64,000 nucleotides of DNA from Bactrocera neohumeralis (GCF_024586455.1 NC_065920.1:74702215-74766214), one strand, 5' to 3'. Positions 22,883 through 35,497 are shown, counted from the stretch's first letter. A program made the numbers and translations. Notes: generated by a model from the letters alone, not told the origin.

Positions 22883-24440
22883 CATTATAAATGGACATTG
22901 GACATATGGAGAGTTCTATAAGGTCGAAACCTCATTTCATGGCTGCATAAACGTATAAATTCTCATCAGTTTGGTTTCTTAAGATCTTTATTGTTTCGGA
23001 AATGGTAGCTTTCGTAGTATTATTCGAAAAATTTAAAGTTCTACTAGTTGAAAACCCTTACTAGACGGCTCACAAGCACGCAGTGAACACAAGTATCACA
23101 TTACTGAATAAAAGTTATGTTTAAAACGCCGTGCAACTGACAATATAGTCTTGAATCATTATGCTTCGAAAAAATAGCTTTTCCAGGACTTGCAGGCTTC
23201 TACGAATGAAAAATGCAGAAGCTTCAAGAAAAGCTGTGATTTTGCATTCTTTTGCCTTTGAGTGTATTGTATGAAGCTTATGATTTAATATTGATTGGAA
23301 ATAATGGTGTTTATCAACAAAAAAATATGTCTTAGCGATAAATTGGTAATCCACTCGAAGATAGTTTTCAGATAAGAAGCTTGCTTCATTTAATATGTTG
23401 ATCTCATCAAATGCGGCAATGTTCGAAAGCTACTTCTTCATAACTGCAATTAACTTTCTGTTCCAGTTTAATACGATTAAGATCTAGATATTTATTACCT
23501 GGGAGACTCAATCAATCAGAGTACAAACAATTAGCTATCTATTAGCTCTAACATTGTATCCAAAGAATCAGGTATATATTTTATTTCCATAAACAACAAA
23601 GATAAGATAGATTAAACTAAAAATTCCATATTTCTCTTTCTCTGTTATTTTATGACTTTTGTGCTTTGTAGACCACTGATTGACTTTCAATAAAGCACTG
23701 ATTTCGTTAATTTCGTCTGTTTCCCAAATAGAAAATGCATTTTGTCTCTACAAATTCCAGTGCGTTATTAAATCACAGAAAATAAATGAACAAGCAAACA
23801 AATATTTGCTGGCCTACCATAAAATGCCTTACAAAAAATACTCCAAAAGCATGCGGCCATTGCGTATACGCAATGTCGACTTCCGGTCATTTTCAAAACG
23901 AAATAAATTTCATTTGAAAGCATTTAAATTTCATAAATCTCTATGGTGCAATAAGTATTAAGTATTTGTTGTTGTTTTTTCGAAAAGTTCGTAAACAGTT
24001 GGGGACAGCAGAGTGGCTTGCAAAGCAACGCAATGGGTCATAAGCGCCGGATGTGTGTGTGCGTGTATATAGAAATATGAGAGGAAATAGTGAAATGCAT
24101 TTTAGAAAAACAGGATCTATGCAATTTTCTGGCAAAAATAAATTAAGCAAAAGCGTAGTGAGGTAAAACGAATGTGTTATTGCATAAGAGTATAGAGAGC
24201 TTGCTGTATGTATATGTGATTGTGGATATAAAGCAAGAAATATATACAATAGGTAAGTCTGTATATGTATGTCTTGAAACTCAGCGGAAGCACGTATTGT
24301 AGTGCTGGCAAGATTAAAAGTGCATTTGTGCAAACGTTTTTAGAAATATGAAGATCACATACACATATATCTTCTCTATGAAAGGGGGTAAGTTGAAGTT
24401 AGTAAACGTTACGTAATTTTATAAAATATTTATAAGAATG
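22883..24440. other. gene-free stretch
   Basis: No gene recognised. A 93-codon open frame at 23680-23961 starts without ATG and has no domain. Contains the perfect palindrome listed separately. GT-rich tract near 24050. Confidence 0.35.
23858..23875. other. perfect 18-base palindrome
   Basis: cattgcgtatacgcaatg is its own reverse complement. It has no spacer. It could be a dimer binding site or chance. Confidence 0.6.
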
Positions 24441-24900
24441 AATTTTAAGCTTCTTCAACTCAGGAAAACAAGAAAAAAAGATTTTTTATCATCATCAAAA
24501 TCTCTGTTGAAAAAATTGGTATGTTTAGTAAAAGCTTTGGTAAGCTTAAAAGCTTTAGGGAATTCTCATTGAGCTTCTATAAATTAAAAAAGTTACTTAA
24601 GCTGCTATTATTCTAGATAGCAAAGTCTTTCAAGTCAGGAAAATAAGAAAAAATCTTTTTTTTCATCATCATAATCTCTGTTGAGAAAACTGGTAGTTTA
24701 GTAAAAGCTTTCGTAAGCATAAAAACTTTGGGGAACTCTCATTGTGCTTCTTTAAATCAAAAAAGGGACACAACATGCTATTTTTCTAGAAAGGCGAGAA
24801 AAGGCATTTTTTTATTCCAAATATGGAGCTAAAAGCTTTTTTAATTTAATTACACTGAAGCTTAAAAGTTTAGTCAGCTTTTATTGAGCTTCTAAATATC
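24440..24900 (+). repeat. ~175-base tandem unit, two good copies and a decayed third
   Basis: caggaaaacaagaaaaa at 24461 and caggaaaataagaaaaa at 24636 begin matching segments that go on through tcatcatcaaaatctctgttga, gtttagtaaaagcttt and ctcattgagcttct equivalents. A third, weaker copy starts near 24800. No coding sense. Confidence 0.7.
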
Positions 24901-26890
24901 AGAAAAGAGAGTCAAAAAAATATTCTGGTTAGCACAATCACCGAAGGCATCCTTTTCTCAAATTATTTCGCCAAAAGCTTCGTTTCGAGCTTTTGGGTCT
25001 AGAGATGTAAACGTAAAGCTCCAAAGCTTGCTGTGTCTACATATACAGAATAAAGTTATTTTCAGTCATTGAAAACATGGTTCATGTTCTTTGAAATTTG
25101 GAAACATAACCCTCATAAAAAATAACGGTGCCAAAAATAGTAGCGAAGAAATGTTATTACGAAAGCCATCAGGAATCATAACTCTTAACTTCTTAAAAAT
25201 TTTAAAAATATAACTTCAAATTAGGCTAGGTCTGCTTTCAAACTTCTCGAAAGCTTCTGAAAGGCTTTAGAAACCGCAAAAGCCTCAGCTGACTTTCATA
25301 AAAATTCAGCTTTTATAAATTGATTAATAGCTATGATTTATTATGCCAACATATCGCACTGCCAGATTTTTTCTTATTCTCCATATCTAGTATATGGAAA
25401 ATCTCTAAAAATTTTTATTTGTACAAGCCCGTTGACATTTTTATTCCATTTAAATGGCCTACAGCCTCACTCTGTCATTAAATATTTTATTGTGCGGCGA
25501 CAATTTCCATTATTTCAAGCTCCATTTAGCGTAAGTATGTCCTACTTGCTAGACTTATCCTGAAAAATGGTAAAATAATAGCAGTAAATGTCTTAAAGAA
25601 GGCGACTAAAGCTAAAAAGGACAACTGGCCAACTGATTGGCCGTTTTTCTTGCGCGACTTCTGCAAAACAACAGTTTCCTTTTATGTTTATTTAAGTGAA
25701 AAAATGATAAAAGCAAATAAAAGGTTGATAATAAAAGTAAAATACTTCTAGTAATATCACTCATACTTATACGTATTATATGCCCGACGCTTTTTATAAA
25801 TTTATTAATGCTATTGTGCTGTATATAAATCCAGCTTCAAAGGCACTCCCACACACGCTCGCATCACCGTCTGCCTTGTAAGCACTCACTCAGCCAGTCA
25901 GTTGCACTTGAAGGTGTTGTAGCTACACGCTCTTAGCAGCGCCAGGACTCGCCAACCTGAAACAGACTCTGTGTTTGTAGAGCTTCTTCATTCTTTTGTA
26001 GCGTTCTTGTTGCTGCTCAGCAGTCAGTTTTGCGAAATATTCATTTTATGATTGTCCAGCGCAAGCAAACATAAAATTGATTGCATCAAATGGTGCAAAT
26101 GTGGGCTGTCGCTGGCATGATGATCTGTCTGGTCAGCAGAACTCTGTGAAGGAACATAGAGTCATATCTTGCCAGGCGAGCGTCTGCAAATGCTTGAGAA
26201 ATGTACTGCATAAAATGGCTGCTTAAAAGTTATAGCTTTACAACTCATTACATGCTTCAGGAGAATTTTATTGTTCACATACAACAACTTGCTTTGTTGG
26301 TAGTATGTATAGCTAAGTATGCGTTATATATAAATATGTAAGTGCAAGTGAAGATATATTTTTGTATTTTTTACATAGGCTAGAGTTTCGTCGACTGCCT
26401 ATTTATCCAGGTCTGTACATTAGGGAGAAACTTTTAGAGAAAACAAAATGTATCATATTTACTGGAGAATTATTCCACGTTTGTAGACAATTGGGTTAGA
26501 AACTTTAACTCTTTAACTCTCTGTACATCAACTATATATACTGGGAAGATACCTTAATACTCTAAAGAGCTACTGCTAACCATCACCGAATCCAGACCCA
26601 GTTTGTTACAATTACAATAAAAAAGTTAACGTTGGCTGCGGTAAAGCCAGAAAAGCCTTCATAGTGGCCCTATTTGAAGATTATGTTTAAAGACTTCAGC
26701 TTTTCCTTGGCCAATAATCTATACCAATTTTTGTGAAGCGGGAGTAGTTGCCTTCAACCTTTGAACCCGCTAAAAGTTCGCCTCGCCTTTAACGACTCAA
26801 CACGATGTCAAGCTCGGTAAACCTATAGTTGTCGAGATGACGAGTTCAAGAAGAGCTCGTTGTTGATAAGGCCCAAGCTATGTATGAGTA
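24901..26890. other. gene-free stretch; unique island 25620-26200
   Basis: AAGCTT-rich DNA continues to about 25310. The island at 25850-26200 is GC-richer and unique. No gene recognised. Confidence 0.35.
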
Positions 26891-26894
26891 TAGA

Positions 26895-27345
26895 GAGTTA
26901 TTTTGTTTTAAAGATCGTAGAGTTCCTGACCAAATCAAAATGAACGAACTTTAAGATCACGATACAGTGTTAAATATCATAGAGCTCATTTCGGAATGAG
27001 CAAAGCTCAGACTAAACAAAGGAAATCCATTCACACCAGATCAGAATAGAGTTTGAAAGACCGTAGAGCTCTTGCTCAGTTCAAAATGAGAGAAGTTCAT
27101 ATCAAACAAAGAGAATCCGTGCCAGCCTTAGAGGTTAAGAGATCGTAGAGCTCCTTTTCATTTCGGAATAAGCGAACGTTAGAGAAAACAAAGGAAATGT
27201 GTTGCAAACAGTAAAAGTTCGAAAGACTGTGGAGTTATTGCTCATTTCGGAATGAGCGAAGTTTATACCAAACCAAGGGAATCCAATTAGGATCTTCCAG
27301 ATCACGCAAGAGTTTCCTGATCAGTTCGGAGTTAGCGAAGTTCTT
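26895..27345 (+). repeat. tandem array of ~80-base units, about six copies
   Basis: The unit has the marks gatcgtagagctc, tttcggaatgagcgaa and accaaacaaagg. Copies begin near 26914, 26974, 27059, 27144, 27222 and 27300. The second is shortened. A single further copy lies at 29365-29450. Confidence 0.75.
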
Positions 27346-29360
27346 ACCAAACAAAAATAACCGATATTAGACATCCAGGAAATGAAGTTCGTAAAGTTTA
27401 TTTAAAGGAGAAGTGAATGGTTCACAAGATTCTCTTAACTTTCTCAGCAAATCTGGTCAACAGTTATCAGCAAAAGGACTCTTTCTTCATGGAATAATCA
27501 TGGATCATGATTTTCCATAAGAGTTGTCATGGTTTTGTCCTGAGACGTAGTCGTGGTTTTGCAGTAAGCAGATAATAATAATTTTTCAGCAATTCGGCGA
27601 AAAATTAAGGTTTCCCAAAAGGGCAGTCATCGTCTTAAAGAAATGTTTATACGAGTCAATACCTTTTCGAGAAAAGATTTTTACCGACAAATTTTCTCCA
27701 TTTAGAGGAAGCCAGTTCATTTAACGTTGCTTTTTGACTGTATTCTTAACTTTAGGGACTATGTTGCAGTGGGTCTGTTTGTAATGTAATTACTTCTGCT
27801 GTTGCTATGAGTAGCCCAGAACTGAAACATCTGTTGTCTGGTATATGATCTGGTTTCTTGGTTTCCATCTTATATTTCTTAGCCTGCGGCTTCAAAACTT
27901 GGTAAATATTCAACAGAATAATAAGTTTATAACTTTCTATGCATCTCTCGTATACCACTGGGTTCTTAGTAGAGTGTAACCTTCACTTCCAAACATTCCG
28001 CATATCTACCGCTATGGCTCCCACTGCCATGTGAATGTTGTCTAGGTACCACCCGTCACTCAGCCTCATAGTCCGCCCGTCACTCAGTCAAGGGCTAGTG
28101 GACAATGCAGACTGCTGCGCCCTTCTATGCGCCATACCTCCACCACCACCAACACCGTCGCCAGAAACCGGTTGCAATGCAGATCGGCTGCCAGCGGCCA
28201 GCATTTGAATAACAACTGATGCATTCAATGCCAGGAAATGAAGGCTGAAGCGATTTTCATAGCAATTGGACACTGAGGCAGATGAAGAAAAAATTTGCAA
28301 AACCAACAACAACAACAACAAAAGCGAAATAGCAACAAAATATGAATACACCAAATGAAGCAAAACTGTAAACAAATAGGAGAAAACGAAAATTTTAACA
28401 ACGCAAACTAGAAATTTACCAGCGAAAATTATACGAAGCGCTGAGCGTTGCGAAAAAGATTGAAGAATGCACGTAGCCACCTACTCGCTGCCCGACTCAC
28501 CAGCCAGCCATACAAATGGACAAAATGTATGCATTCGAAATAAATACTCGGACAGACTCGAGTCGGGCTAATACCATGTCCGTTCGCTACCACTCCTTCT
28601 GCCTTCCTGCCTTACTGCCTTCTTAGAATAGAATGATAAACGTGTCTTTATTTCGTTCGTTTTTTGTGTTGCAAATTTACGCTGCGCAGTGTGCGGTGTG
28701 CGCGCTGGTGCCTAGTGCCTGGTGCCTGGTGGCTGCCATGTTTTGGCGTACGCTCGGCACATGTTGTTATTATGTTAATGTGATTTGTTATTGATATAGT
28801 TGCAGCTGTTCGCTATGCGCTATTTTTTCGATATTCCTGACTTTTCCATTTTCTATTTTTCAACGAAACGTGAGTGCATTCGAGCAATGCATTTATTTGT
28901 CTAATTTCGAGGAGAAGGGTGCTTGTGTACTCAGTTGATGTGAAAGCTTTGTCATTGTGTGTAGTTCTATTTCTGTTGTTGTTGTTGTTTTGTAGCTTTT
29001 GCAAAATTTGAAGTAGTCTCGCCAGAAATTCTGGGAAATATTTATTCCTATGCTAATAGTCTCCCCAATAATCGCAGCTGAAATAATTATTTATCAGCAT
29101 GCGCGCATTTACAATAACATATATTTCTTTACATATTACAATAATAATATTTCTAACAACAATCAAACCTATTTTCGATGAACCCATCAAATAGTTGTTA
29201 GATACTCTAACACATTACCCGTAAGTTGGTGTTTGAGACCAAAAAATAATTTACCATTTTAAAAGCCCCTACAGTTCTCCTCTTCAGATTCATAAATGTA
29301 CCGCAGAGATACTTGTGACTCTTTCATATTTGTAACCTTTTCTGATATCTAACGTACACT
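27346..29360. other. gene-free stretch; unique island 28020-29120
   Basis: The flank 27360-27560 resembles the flank of the isolated repeat at 29460-29640, so a larger repeat may be involved. The island has CAA and GTT runs (28303, 28975) and a short tandem of gtgcctggtgcct near 28710. No gene recognised; a long minus-strand frame at 28088-28480 lacks an ATG and reads through a GTT repeat as poly-Leu. Confidence 0.35.
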
Positions 29361-29364
29361 CGAT

Positions 29365-29640
29365 CTATGTGTGAGTTCAGAGAGTTATCGCGGTTTAGAA
29401 ACCGTGGAGTATCTGCTTAGTTTGAAATGAGTGAAGTTCAAGCCCAACAAACTGAAAATGCTCGACTGACAGCAGGTTATGCTTGAAGTATGTAATATTA
29501 TTTTAACAAGAAGTTAATCTTGTGACACTTTTCCAAACTTCTGAAGCAGGTCTGGTAATATTCCCTAGAAAAAACAGCTTTTTCTTAAGCCAAAGATCAT
29601 GATTTACTGTAGTCCATTTCTGGTTCATAGATGTATCACA
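29365..29640 (+). repeat. isolated copy of the ~80-base repeat with its flank
   Basis: gagagttatcgcggtttagaa, accgtggagtatctgc and gaaatgagtgaagttca match the unit repeated at 26.9-27.3 kb. The following bases (aaacttctgaagcaggtctgg, gatcatgattt) match the flank of that array, so array and flank form one dispersed repeat. Confidence 0.55.
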
Positions 29641-29829
29641 GAATACTTATTTGAATATGCTAAGAGTCGTCTCTAAATCTATGTTCGTCGTCAATATTTC
29701 TTATAAAAATATTTAGAATGTGAAAGAAATAGAGAAAATTCAAATTTAATGGAGACTGTTTATTATCATTGAAGAAAAAACTTTGGTCTTTTTTTTTTGA
29801 AGATTATTTCTGTAAAATATTGATCCCGG

Positions 29830-30800
29830 CTACGTTTTAGATGGTCCATCCGTTGCGTCCGATTTTCGATGATTGGTCCGAGCATTTCGACTGGTAACTG
29901 GCAAATGACTCGTGTGATGTTTTGTTTCAAGACCTGAAATGAAACGATATTGCTCGCATAGACCTCAGACTTTATATATCCCCAAAGGTAAAAGTCTAAC
30001 GGTGTAATATTACATGATCTTGGTGGCGAATCGACCTACCCAAAACGTGAAATTATCTGTTTACCGAAGTGTTCTCTCTATAAATCCATTGATTGATGCG
30101 ATATGTGGGAAGTGCGACGTCTTGTTGAAACCATATGTCGCCGAGGCCACGAACTTCAGTTTCAGGCATCACATAGTCGGTAAAAGTCTAACGGTGTAAT
30201 ATTACATGATCTTGGTGGCGAATCGACCTACCCAAAACGTGAAATTATCTGTTCACCGAAGTGTTCTCTCTATAAATCCATTGATTGATGCGATATGTGG
30301 GAAGTGCGACGTCTTGTTGAAACCACATGTCGCCGAGGCCACGAACTTCAGTTTCAGGCATCACATAGTCGGTTAACATGGCGCGATAACGATTGCCATT
30401 GACGGTTGAGAACGTTCTCACCGGCATCATTTTTGAAGAAATATGGACCGATGATTCCACCGGCTAACAGACCCCACCAAACCGTTATCTTTTCTAAATG
30501 AAATGGCAGCTCTCTGATCGTTGAATAAAATTTGGCTCGAAAACATAATTAAATTATTCCCACAACCGGGATCAAGTCTGCAAGCAAGTCATAAGCGCAC
30601 AAAGGCATCTCTTGGAGAGAAAATGGAGTGTTTTATTCCATTCGGATAAAATGTCCAAGTTAGCTCAGTCGCTTTAATTTTATGCACCGCACTATGTCCA
30701 TATCTCTGTAGAGCTGATACATTAAACCTAATGTAGTGCTCTCCTTCATACACGCGTACTTTTCTCTTCAATAGTCCTTAAGAATGTTCACCGCTGTTCG
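29830..30800 (-). pseudogene. Tc1/mariner-superfamily transposase relic with internal duplication
   Basis: Minus-strand translation gives in order TVWWGLLAGGIIGPYFF, VNGNRYRAMLTDYVMPE, GLGDMWFQQDVALPTY and, after a frameshift, PPRSCNITPLDFYLWGYIKSEVY. This is the order of a mariner-type DDE transposase of the family whose signature is WFQQDGATCHTA ... PPRSCDLTPLDFFLWG. The second catalytic Asp (QQD) is kept; the third reads Asn (CNITP), so catalysis would be lost. Upstream, 30590-30800 is open but aligns poorly to the N-terminal half. A 192-base segment is duplicated inside the gene (next entry). A minus-strand stop follows RENTSVNR. No terminal repeats identified. Confidence 0.8.
29987..30372. 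repeat. 192-base tandem duplication inside the transposase relic
   Basis: Bases 29987-30178 are repeated at 30179-30370 with two differences seen (tttaccg/ttcaccg and ccatatg/ccacatg). Only GG is extra at the junction. The length is a multiple of three, so the WFQQD block is repeated in frame. Near-identity marks a recent event, or an assembly artefact. Confidence 0.95.
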
Positions 30801-30889
30801 CCATCGTACATGCTTCTACACAATAATGAAATATGAGCTGAGGAAAGGTTCATTTTTCTCCAGTTTAGCAGATTTTATTCCCAATTGTT

Positions 30890-31510
30890 AAGCTACGTCT
30901 AGTGCCGGGTGCTAGTTACCGAAGTTGTTTGGAAGGATGATTATCATAATTTCCTTCTGGACTGTTCAGCCTTTGTGAGATTACATTTTATTTTAGTTCG
31001 AGCTCCCAAGCTTTTAAGCCTTCAACTCGCAAAGACAGGAGAATAAAGAAGGAATTGTCAAGATGTTTCCACCTTATTTTCTTCCTTACATCTTCTGCAG
31101 TTGTTATCCGATTAAATTCGCAACCTTATAAAGTTAACGTCGATAGAATACTGTCATATTAATATCCTAAAAACTAGGGTGAGCCAATCTTACTGAGGGC
31201 GCTCACTGGATCTTTTACGACGGATCTTCGGCCAAACGAATCTTGCGAAAGTGTTCCTATCCAGAAGCATAAAACACAAGAGTGAAACACCGACCCTTCC
31301 TCAGTTTATTGATATATGGGCTTGGGAGTCTTTTCTTAGCAACTTAGCTACCTGCGTTGTCGATGTGGTTTCCCCCATACTAATCTTATCAAAAAGTACC
31401 CCGATACCATTGACAACGAGGTTGGTCATTCCCAAAGCAGCTTAAAACGCGCGGTTAGTGATCAGAGTGGATATTCACTTCTCTTAAGAAGCCCGCGTTC
31501 CGGGGCAGTA
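30890..31510 (-). pseudogene. 3' end of a second R1/Jockey-like non-LTR element, broken
   Basis: On the minus strand FVWPKIRRKRSSE, then a decayed TGH region, then CRRCKEENKVETS and FLLYSPVFASMKA-like peptide match in order the post-RNase H part of non-LTR elements (WPxxxRKRSxEL, FCRSCxEEEExxE, FLCxCPAxxRLR). Upstream, 31440-31300 (minus) reads MGETTSTTQVAKLLRKDSQ, which may be the end of RNase H but is not certain. Several stops and frameshifts. Same general family as the copy at 18.5 kb. Confidence 0.6.
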
Positions 31511-33045
31511 AATCTCAAATAAGTCTTATGTGCTCTACCCGGGCTGCGCGTAGGTAGTCTGTAGCTTGTTTCTCCGCCGCTGATAAAGTTTTACAAGACA
31601 CCGAAATACGAAAATATTGAGGATGAAATGAAAAATGTTCGCAATGTTCGATTGGAGTTTTATGGCTTTTGCTGAAAATTAAAAGAAATAGCGCAGATAT
31701 TTGCTGCAGGCAATATTTCTGTGCACTCGGCTCGTAAAAATATTTAAAGCTTTTAACGCGAAAAACGTAATTAAAATTTCTGTGCCGCTCTTTTTAATAC
31801 CGCACGTAGTACTTATAACCCCACTCGACGTTTAGAAGCTGTTTTCGGTGCTATATTGTTCTTTGTTGTTATTGCTTTTGTTGGATTTTTTGTTTAAAAT
31901 ACTTTTATAACTTAGCGACGAACAACACACAGCTTAACGGAGTCCAACTGAAAGTCGCGAGGTCGTAAAATGCACCAAAACATATGCGATGACCAGAAAT
32001 GAAAATAAATTTTACGAAGATACCCGAAGCAGACAGCAGAACAACAGAAAAAGGTGACTGCAATTGTTATTGTTGTTGTTAGTAAATTAAGCACTGAATA
32101 ACAGGATAGCGATTCAAAGGAAATAATAGCACATAGAGTTCAGCGAAGCAGATAAGATGCAGCTCCAGAGCTAAAACACAAAACTAAAAACAACAACAGA
32201 ACGCAGCCGACAGCTCAAAAATAGTTGGCATGGCAATAAACTTGTTGAAGACATCAGACAACGCTGGCGAAGCGCTGAAGAACTAACTGGCAATCAACTG
32301 GATGTAGAGCTCAACTCAACTGCAATGGACAACTGGACTCAGCTCAGATTGAGTGACTGGCTGGTCAACAGCAGCAGCAGCACCACCAACAACAGAATGT
32401 GCATTTGTAAGATAGGAAACAGGTAGTCGTCGGCCAGCCAGGTTGAATGAACAGATCTGCTCGTACGTTTGCGTTTAGAAGGCAAATTGATGGCTGTGCC
32501 GAGCAGAAGCAGAGCTGCCTGGTGGGACGAGGCGAGCGCTGATGACGAGGAACGGCGACGTCCGCTGTGGAATGGGCGGATATCAGCGTTTACGAGCGGA
32601 CATATAAACCAAACAAGTTATGGTGCGTCGAAAAGTGAATAAAATAAATACTTTAGTTGTGGAAAGTGAGGTTAGAGTGAGTGAGTGGCGATGTGTCTCG
32701 AATGGGTATTTGCAGAAATTAGAACAAAAGGACTAAGCGTCTGCGAAGCGGTTGGCGACATGGCACGAAAAAGGCTCAGCTAAAAGAACCGGTTCCAAAT
32801 GTTGGTAATAACAATAAAAGTGTCAATGTCGTAGGTAAAGGCCGTCAAGTTGAACGAATGTGGCAAGCAAGGGAACAGAACGTGCAAACAGCGAGGTAAT
32901 AAAGAGACACGAGTGGCAGTTACTTGAAGAATGGGGGAAACTCCATTAAAATATTAGTAGAATGTTAAGGATTCTTAATTGTGTTTTGAGATATAGAATG
33001 CGAGATCAGAGCAAAGTTCTCAGTATAGAGGTCAACAATGATGGA
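31511..33045. other. gene-free stretch; large unique island 31860-32900
   Basis: The richest unique island in the window: CAG/CAA short repeats, GC-richer DNA near 32430-32590. It has a 33-codon ATG frame starting MDNWTQLRLSDWLVNSSSS that overlaps a donor-like TT|GTAAGA near 32407. No product recognised. Could be regulatory or an unannotated leader. Confidence 0.3.
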
Positions 33046-33049
33046 AGAA

Positions 33050-33770
33050 AGCATTGATGGACAAATTTTTAGTTTAATCTTATGAAATATTTGAAATGTT
33101 TGGTCTTGCGGTAAACAAGGACAAGACGGAGTAATTGTAGGCCACATGTAAAGAATCGATATGAGAACTTTCGATAGAACTTTTCTCTACAAGGTTTTTG
33201 ATCCCGTCCGCGTGAGCGATGGATATTGAAGAAGACGGAACTATTACTAACGAAGCGGATCCGTTCCCTCGACAGTCGGGTCTACTTGTATTATTCGGCC
33301 AAGGACTGTCAACTCAGCAAAACTCTGCCGCTACAACTTCACTACAAAAATTACGCTCTATAAGTCTTTTATTACTTCCGTTCTATTATACGGGGCAGAA
33401 GTATTGATGATGACGAACCGAGCTGAGAAAGCACTTGGAGCATTCGATAAAACAGTTTTCCGACAGGTTTTTGGAACCGTCCGCGTGCTCGATGAGTACC
33501 GAAGAAGATCTACGATCCACGAGCTCTATCAGATCTACGGTGACCTTGTTCATGTCAACTGCATTAATATTCTAATCTGGTCTGATCTCATGACAATGCT
33601 CCAGCAAAAATCTCTTTCAAATTAAGACTTTTGGGTTGGCAATGGAAGCAGGGGTACCTACACATCCATGAACTGAATCCGATACACGGAATAAGGCGTA
33701 ACCTCATAGGCATTTGACGAAGTTTCGGGGTTTGGACCCAGACCGACCTACAGTTGTAGTTGTAAAGAAG
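33050..33770 (+). pseudogene. reverse transcriptase C-terminal fragment, RTE/CR1-like, broken
   Basis: Readable in shifting + frames are GLAVNKDKTE*L near 33105, then LYKSFITSVLLYGAEV and NRAEKALGAFDKTVFRQVFG (33360-33470), then VRVLDEYRRR and HELYQIYGDLVHVNCINI. These match the end of the reverse transcriptase of RTE-like elements (GLxVNExKTK, LYKTLIRPVLLYGAEAW, FERKILRKIFGPVRVGDEYRRR, ELYELY). A short piece with FDPVRVSDGY appears a second time out of order at about 33197-33240, so the copy is rearranged. Catalytic YxDD motif not seen. Dead. Confidence 0.75.
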
Positions 33771-35495
33771 TACAAGAAAAATTTAAAATAAAATGTTTCT
33801 ATAAAGGAGTACGCTTATCTAAAGTGGCGACTAGTCAGTGCTGCCTCGAAAACAAGTCAGCACGGAAAAAAAATCTTAGAAACTTTCTTATTTGAATTGG
33901 GGAGATCAAACTTCATTTCTAAATATTTGTAATGCTATCTCCGTCAGAAGGGTTGTCAATTCTTTCTTTTAGCTACTCTATACAGGACTTATAAACCTTT
34001 CCCAACACACCCTTGGCCCCCGCGACTTAATCTTACCGTACATATATGCCTCCATATTTTGTGCTTATCTATAGTCTCCGTCTGGATCTGTAATTCAAGC
34101 AGAAGGTGACTGTATTTAAAGTAACATCGTATGTATTGACTGTGAGTCTCGCTATCCATGGCTCCTTGCTGAATCGGAATTACGGTGTCTTTTTAAGCTT
34201 ATGAGCCTGAAATGAAAGGTGCTTTCTTCTCAATATTAGTGGAAGGAGAAAAAGTCGGAGATTTGACAAGGTTTACCTTTTTCCATTGCCAAATGAAGTC
34301 TAGTGCTGAATGGCTGAGATTCTGAGAACTTTCTTTTTGACTTTTCCGTCTTTGCAAGATAAGATTAAGGCTAAAATACCTTGGACTCCATACCGTATAA
34401 ACGAATTTATGATGAGTCTCAAGAAAGTTTTTAATACGTGATGTCCAACATGAGGAGTCCAACTGAGAACCCAGTTTTGAATATACGAAAAAGAAATTAA
34501 CCTAAATATAACGCGATCCAGAGCTATACACGAGTTAGATAGCTTTAACACAACTGAGGTTCGAAGGGATCTAGTGTTTTCAAGAAAAAAATTAGCAAAT
34601 TTTATAAATCATTAAAAAAAAATTTGCTCTTCTGTTGAAGTTTATAGAAAACTTTAAAGCATATTAATCCCCGGTTAAATGAATTTTTTCCAATTGACCA
34701 CTCTCATTAAATTGAATACATTTGAAATGTGTTGAAACTTAATCGTATTAACGGTTACTGAAACAATAGCGCAAATAGCTAAATTTGCTTTTCCACTAAA
34801 GTTACACAAAAAATTATATTTTTGCCGTAAGCAAATCGGTCAAAGTGCAGCTGGCAGCTGATTTTCTGTTTTTGTAAGCGAAAAACAGAATTTTAAAATT
34901 TTTTCGATGAAAATTAGCTCTGCTTTTGATGCTTGTGGGTTTAATGAAAAGTTTGGATGTAGCAAAAACCCAATAAAAAATGATGTAAACAAAATAGAAA
35001 TAAATAGAAGAGAAGAACATTTTTATAATATTTTTAAGCAATTTTTTCACGTCACTCTATTCTGCTGACAAATTTTTCGCGACTGTGATTAATGACAGCC
35101 TTCCCGTCATTGCTGCATGGCGCTTTATAAAAATCTTGGTGTGTGTGTGTGTGTATATGCTATGTGTGTCATGTAACTGACATGCCATGCAACATGATAA
35201 ATAATCGTTTTGTGCCCGAGCAGCAGGCAAAAAATAAATAAATATCCAGCAAAATAGTTGTTACGGAGTGAATTATAGAATTGTCCTTGAAATAATTCGC
35301 TAAAGATACAATAAATTATGCTGTTTATGAAGCTTCATTGGTTAAATACAAGATTAATTTATGGTTATGTGGTTGTGGTAGAATTTCTATTGTAGTTATT
35401 AGCAACAATTTTAACAAGAATTAAGTTTCTTTCCCAGAAACATTTTATTACATTTATTAGTAAAATTTCCTGTCAAAGTGACTCAGTTCCAGTTT
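33771..35495. other. gene-free stretch
   Basis: Overlapping minus-strand open frames at 34199-34551 have no domain I recognise. A GT tract lies at 35139-35155. No repeat array seen. Confidence 0.35.
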
Positions 35496-35497
35496 TT

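Noticed and set aside
24251..24262. Donor-like ATAG|GTAAGT
   Set aside because: Upstream is not pyrimidine-rich, so it is not a ratchet point; an isolated donor match is expected by chance.
23941..24333. 130-codon minus-strand open frame
   Set aside because: No ATG at the start, no domain, composition as in surrounding DNA.
28088..28480. 130-codon minus-strand open frame with a poly-Leu stretch
   Set aside because: Starts with GTG, and its poly-Leu comes from a GTT run; no domain.
34199..34551. Overlapping 83- and 87-codon minus-strand frames, suspected transposon
   Set aside because: I could not match any segment to a reverse transcriptase, transposase or gag motif.
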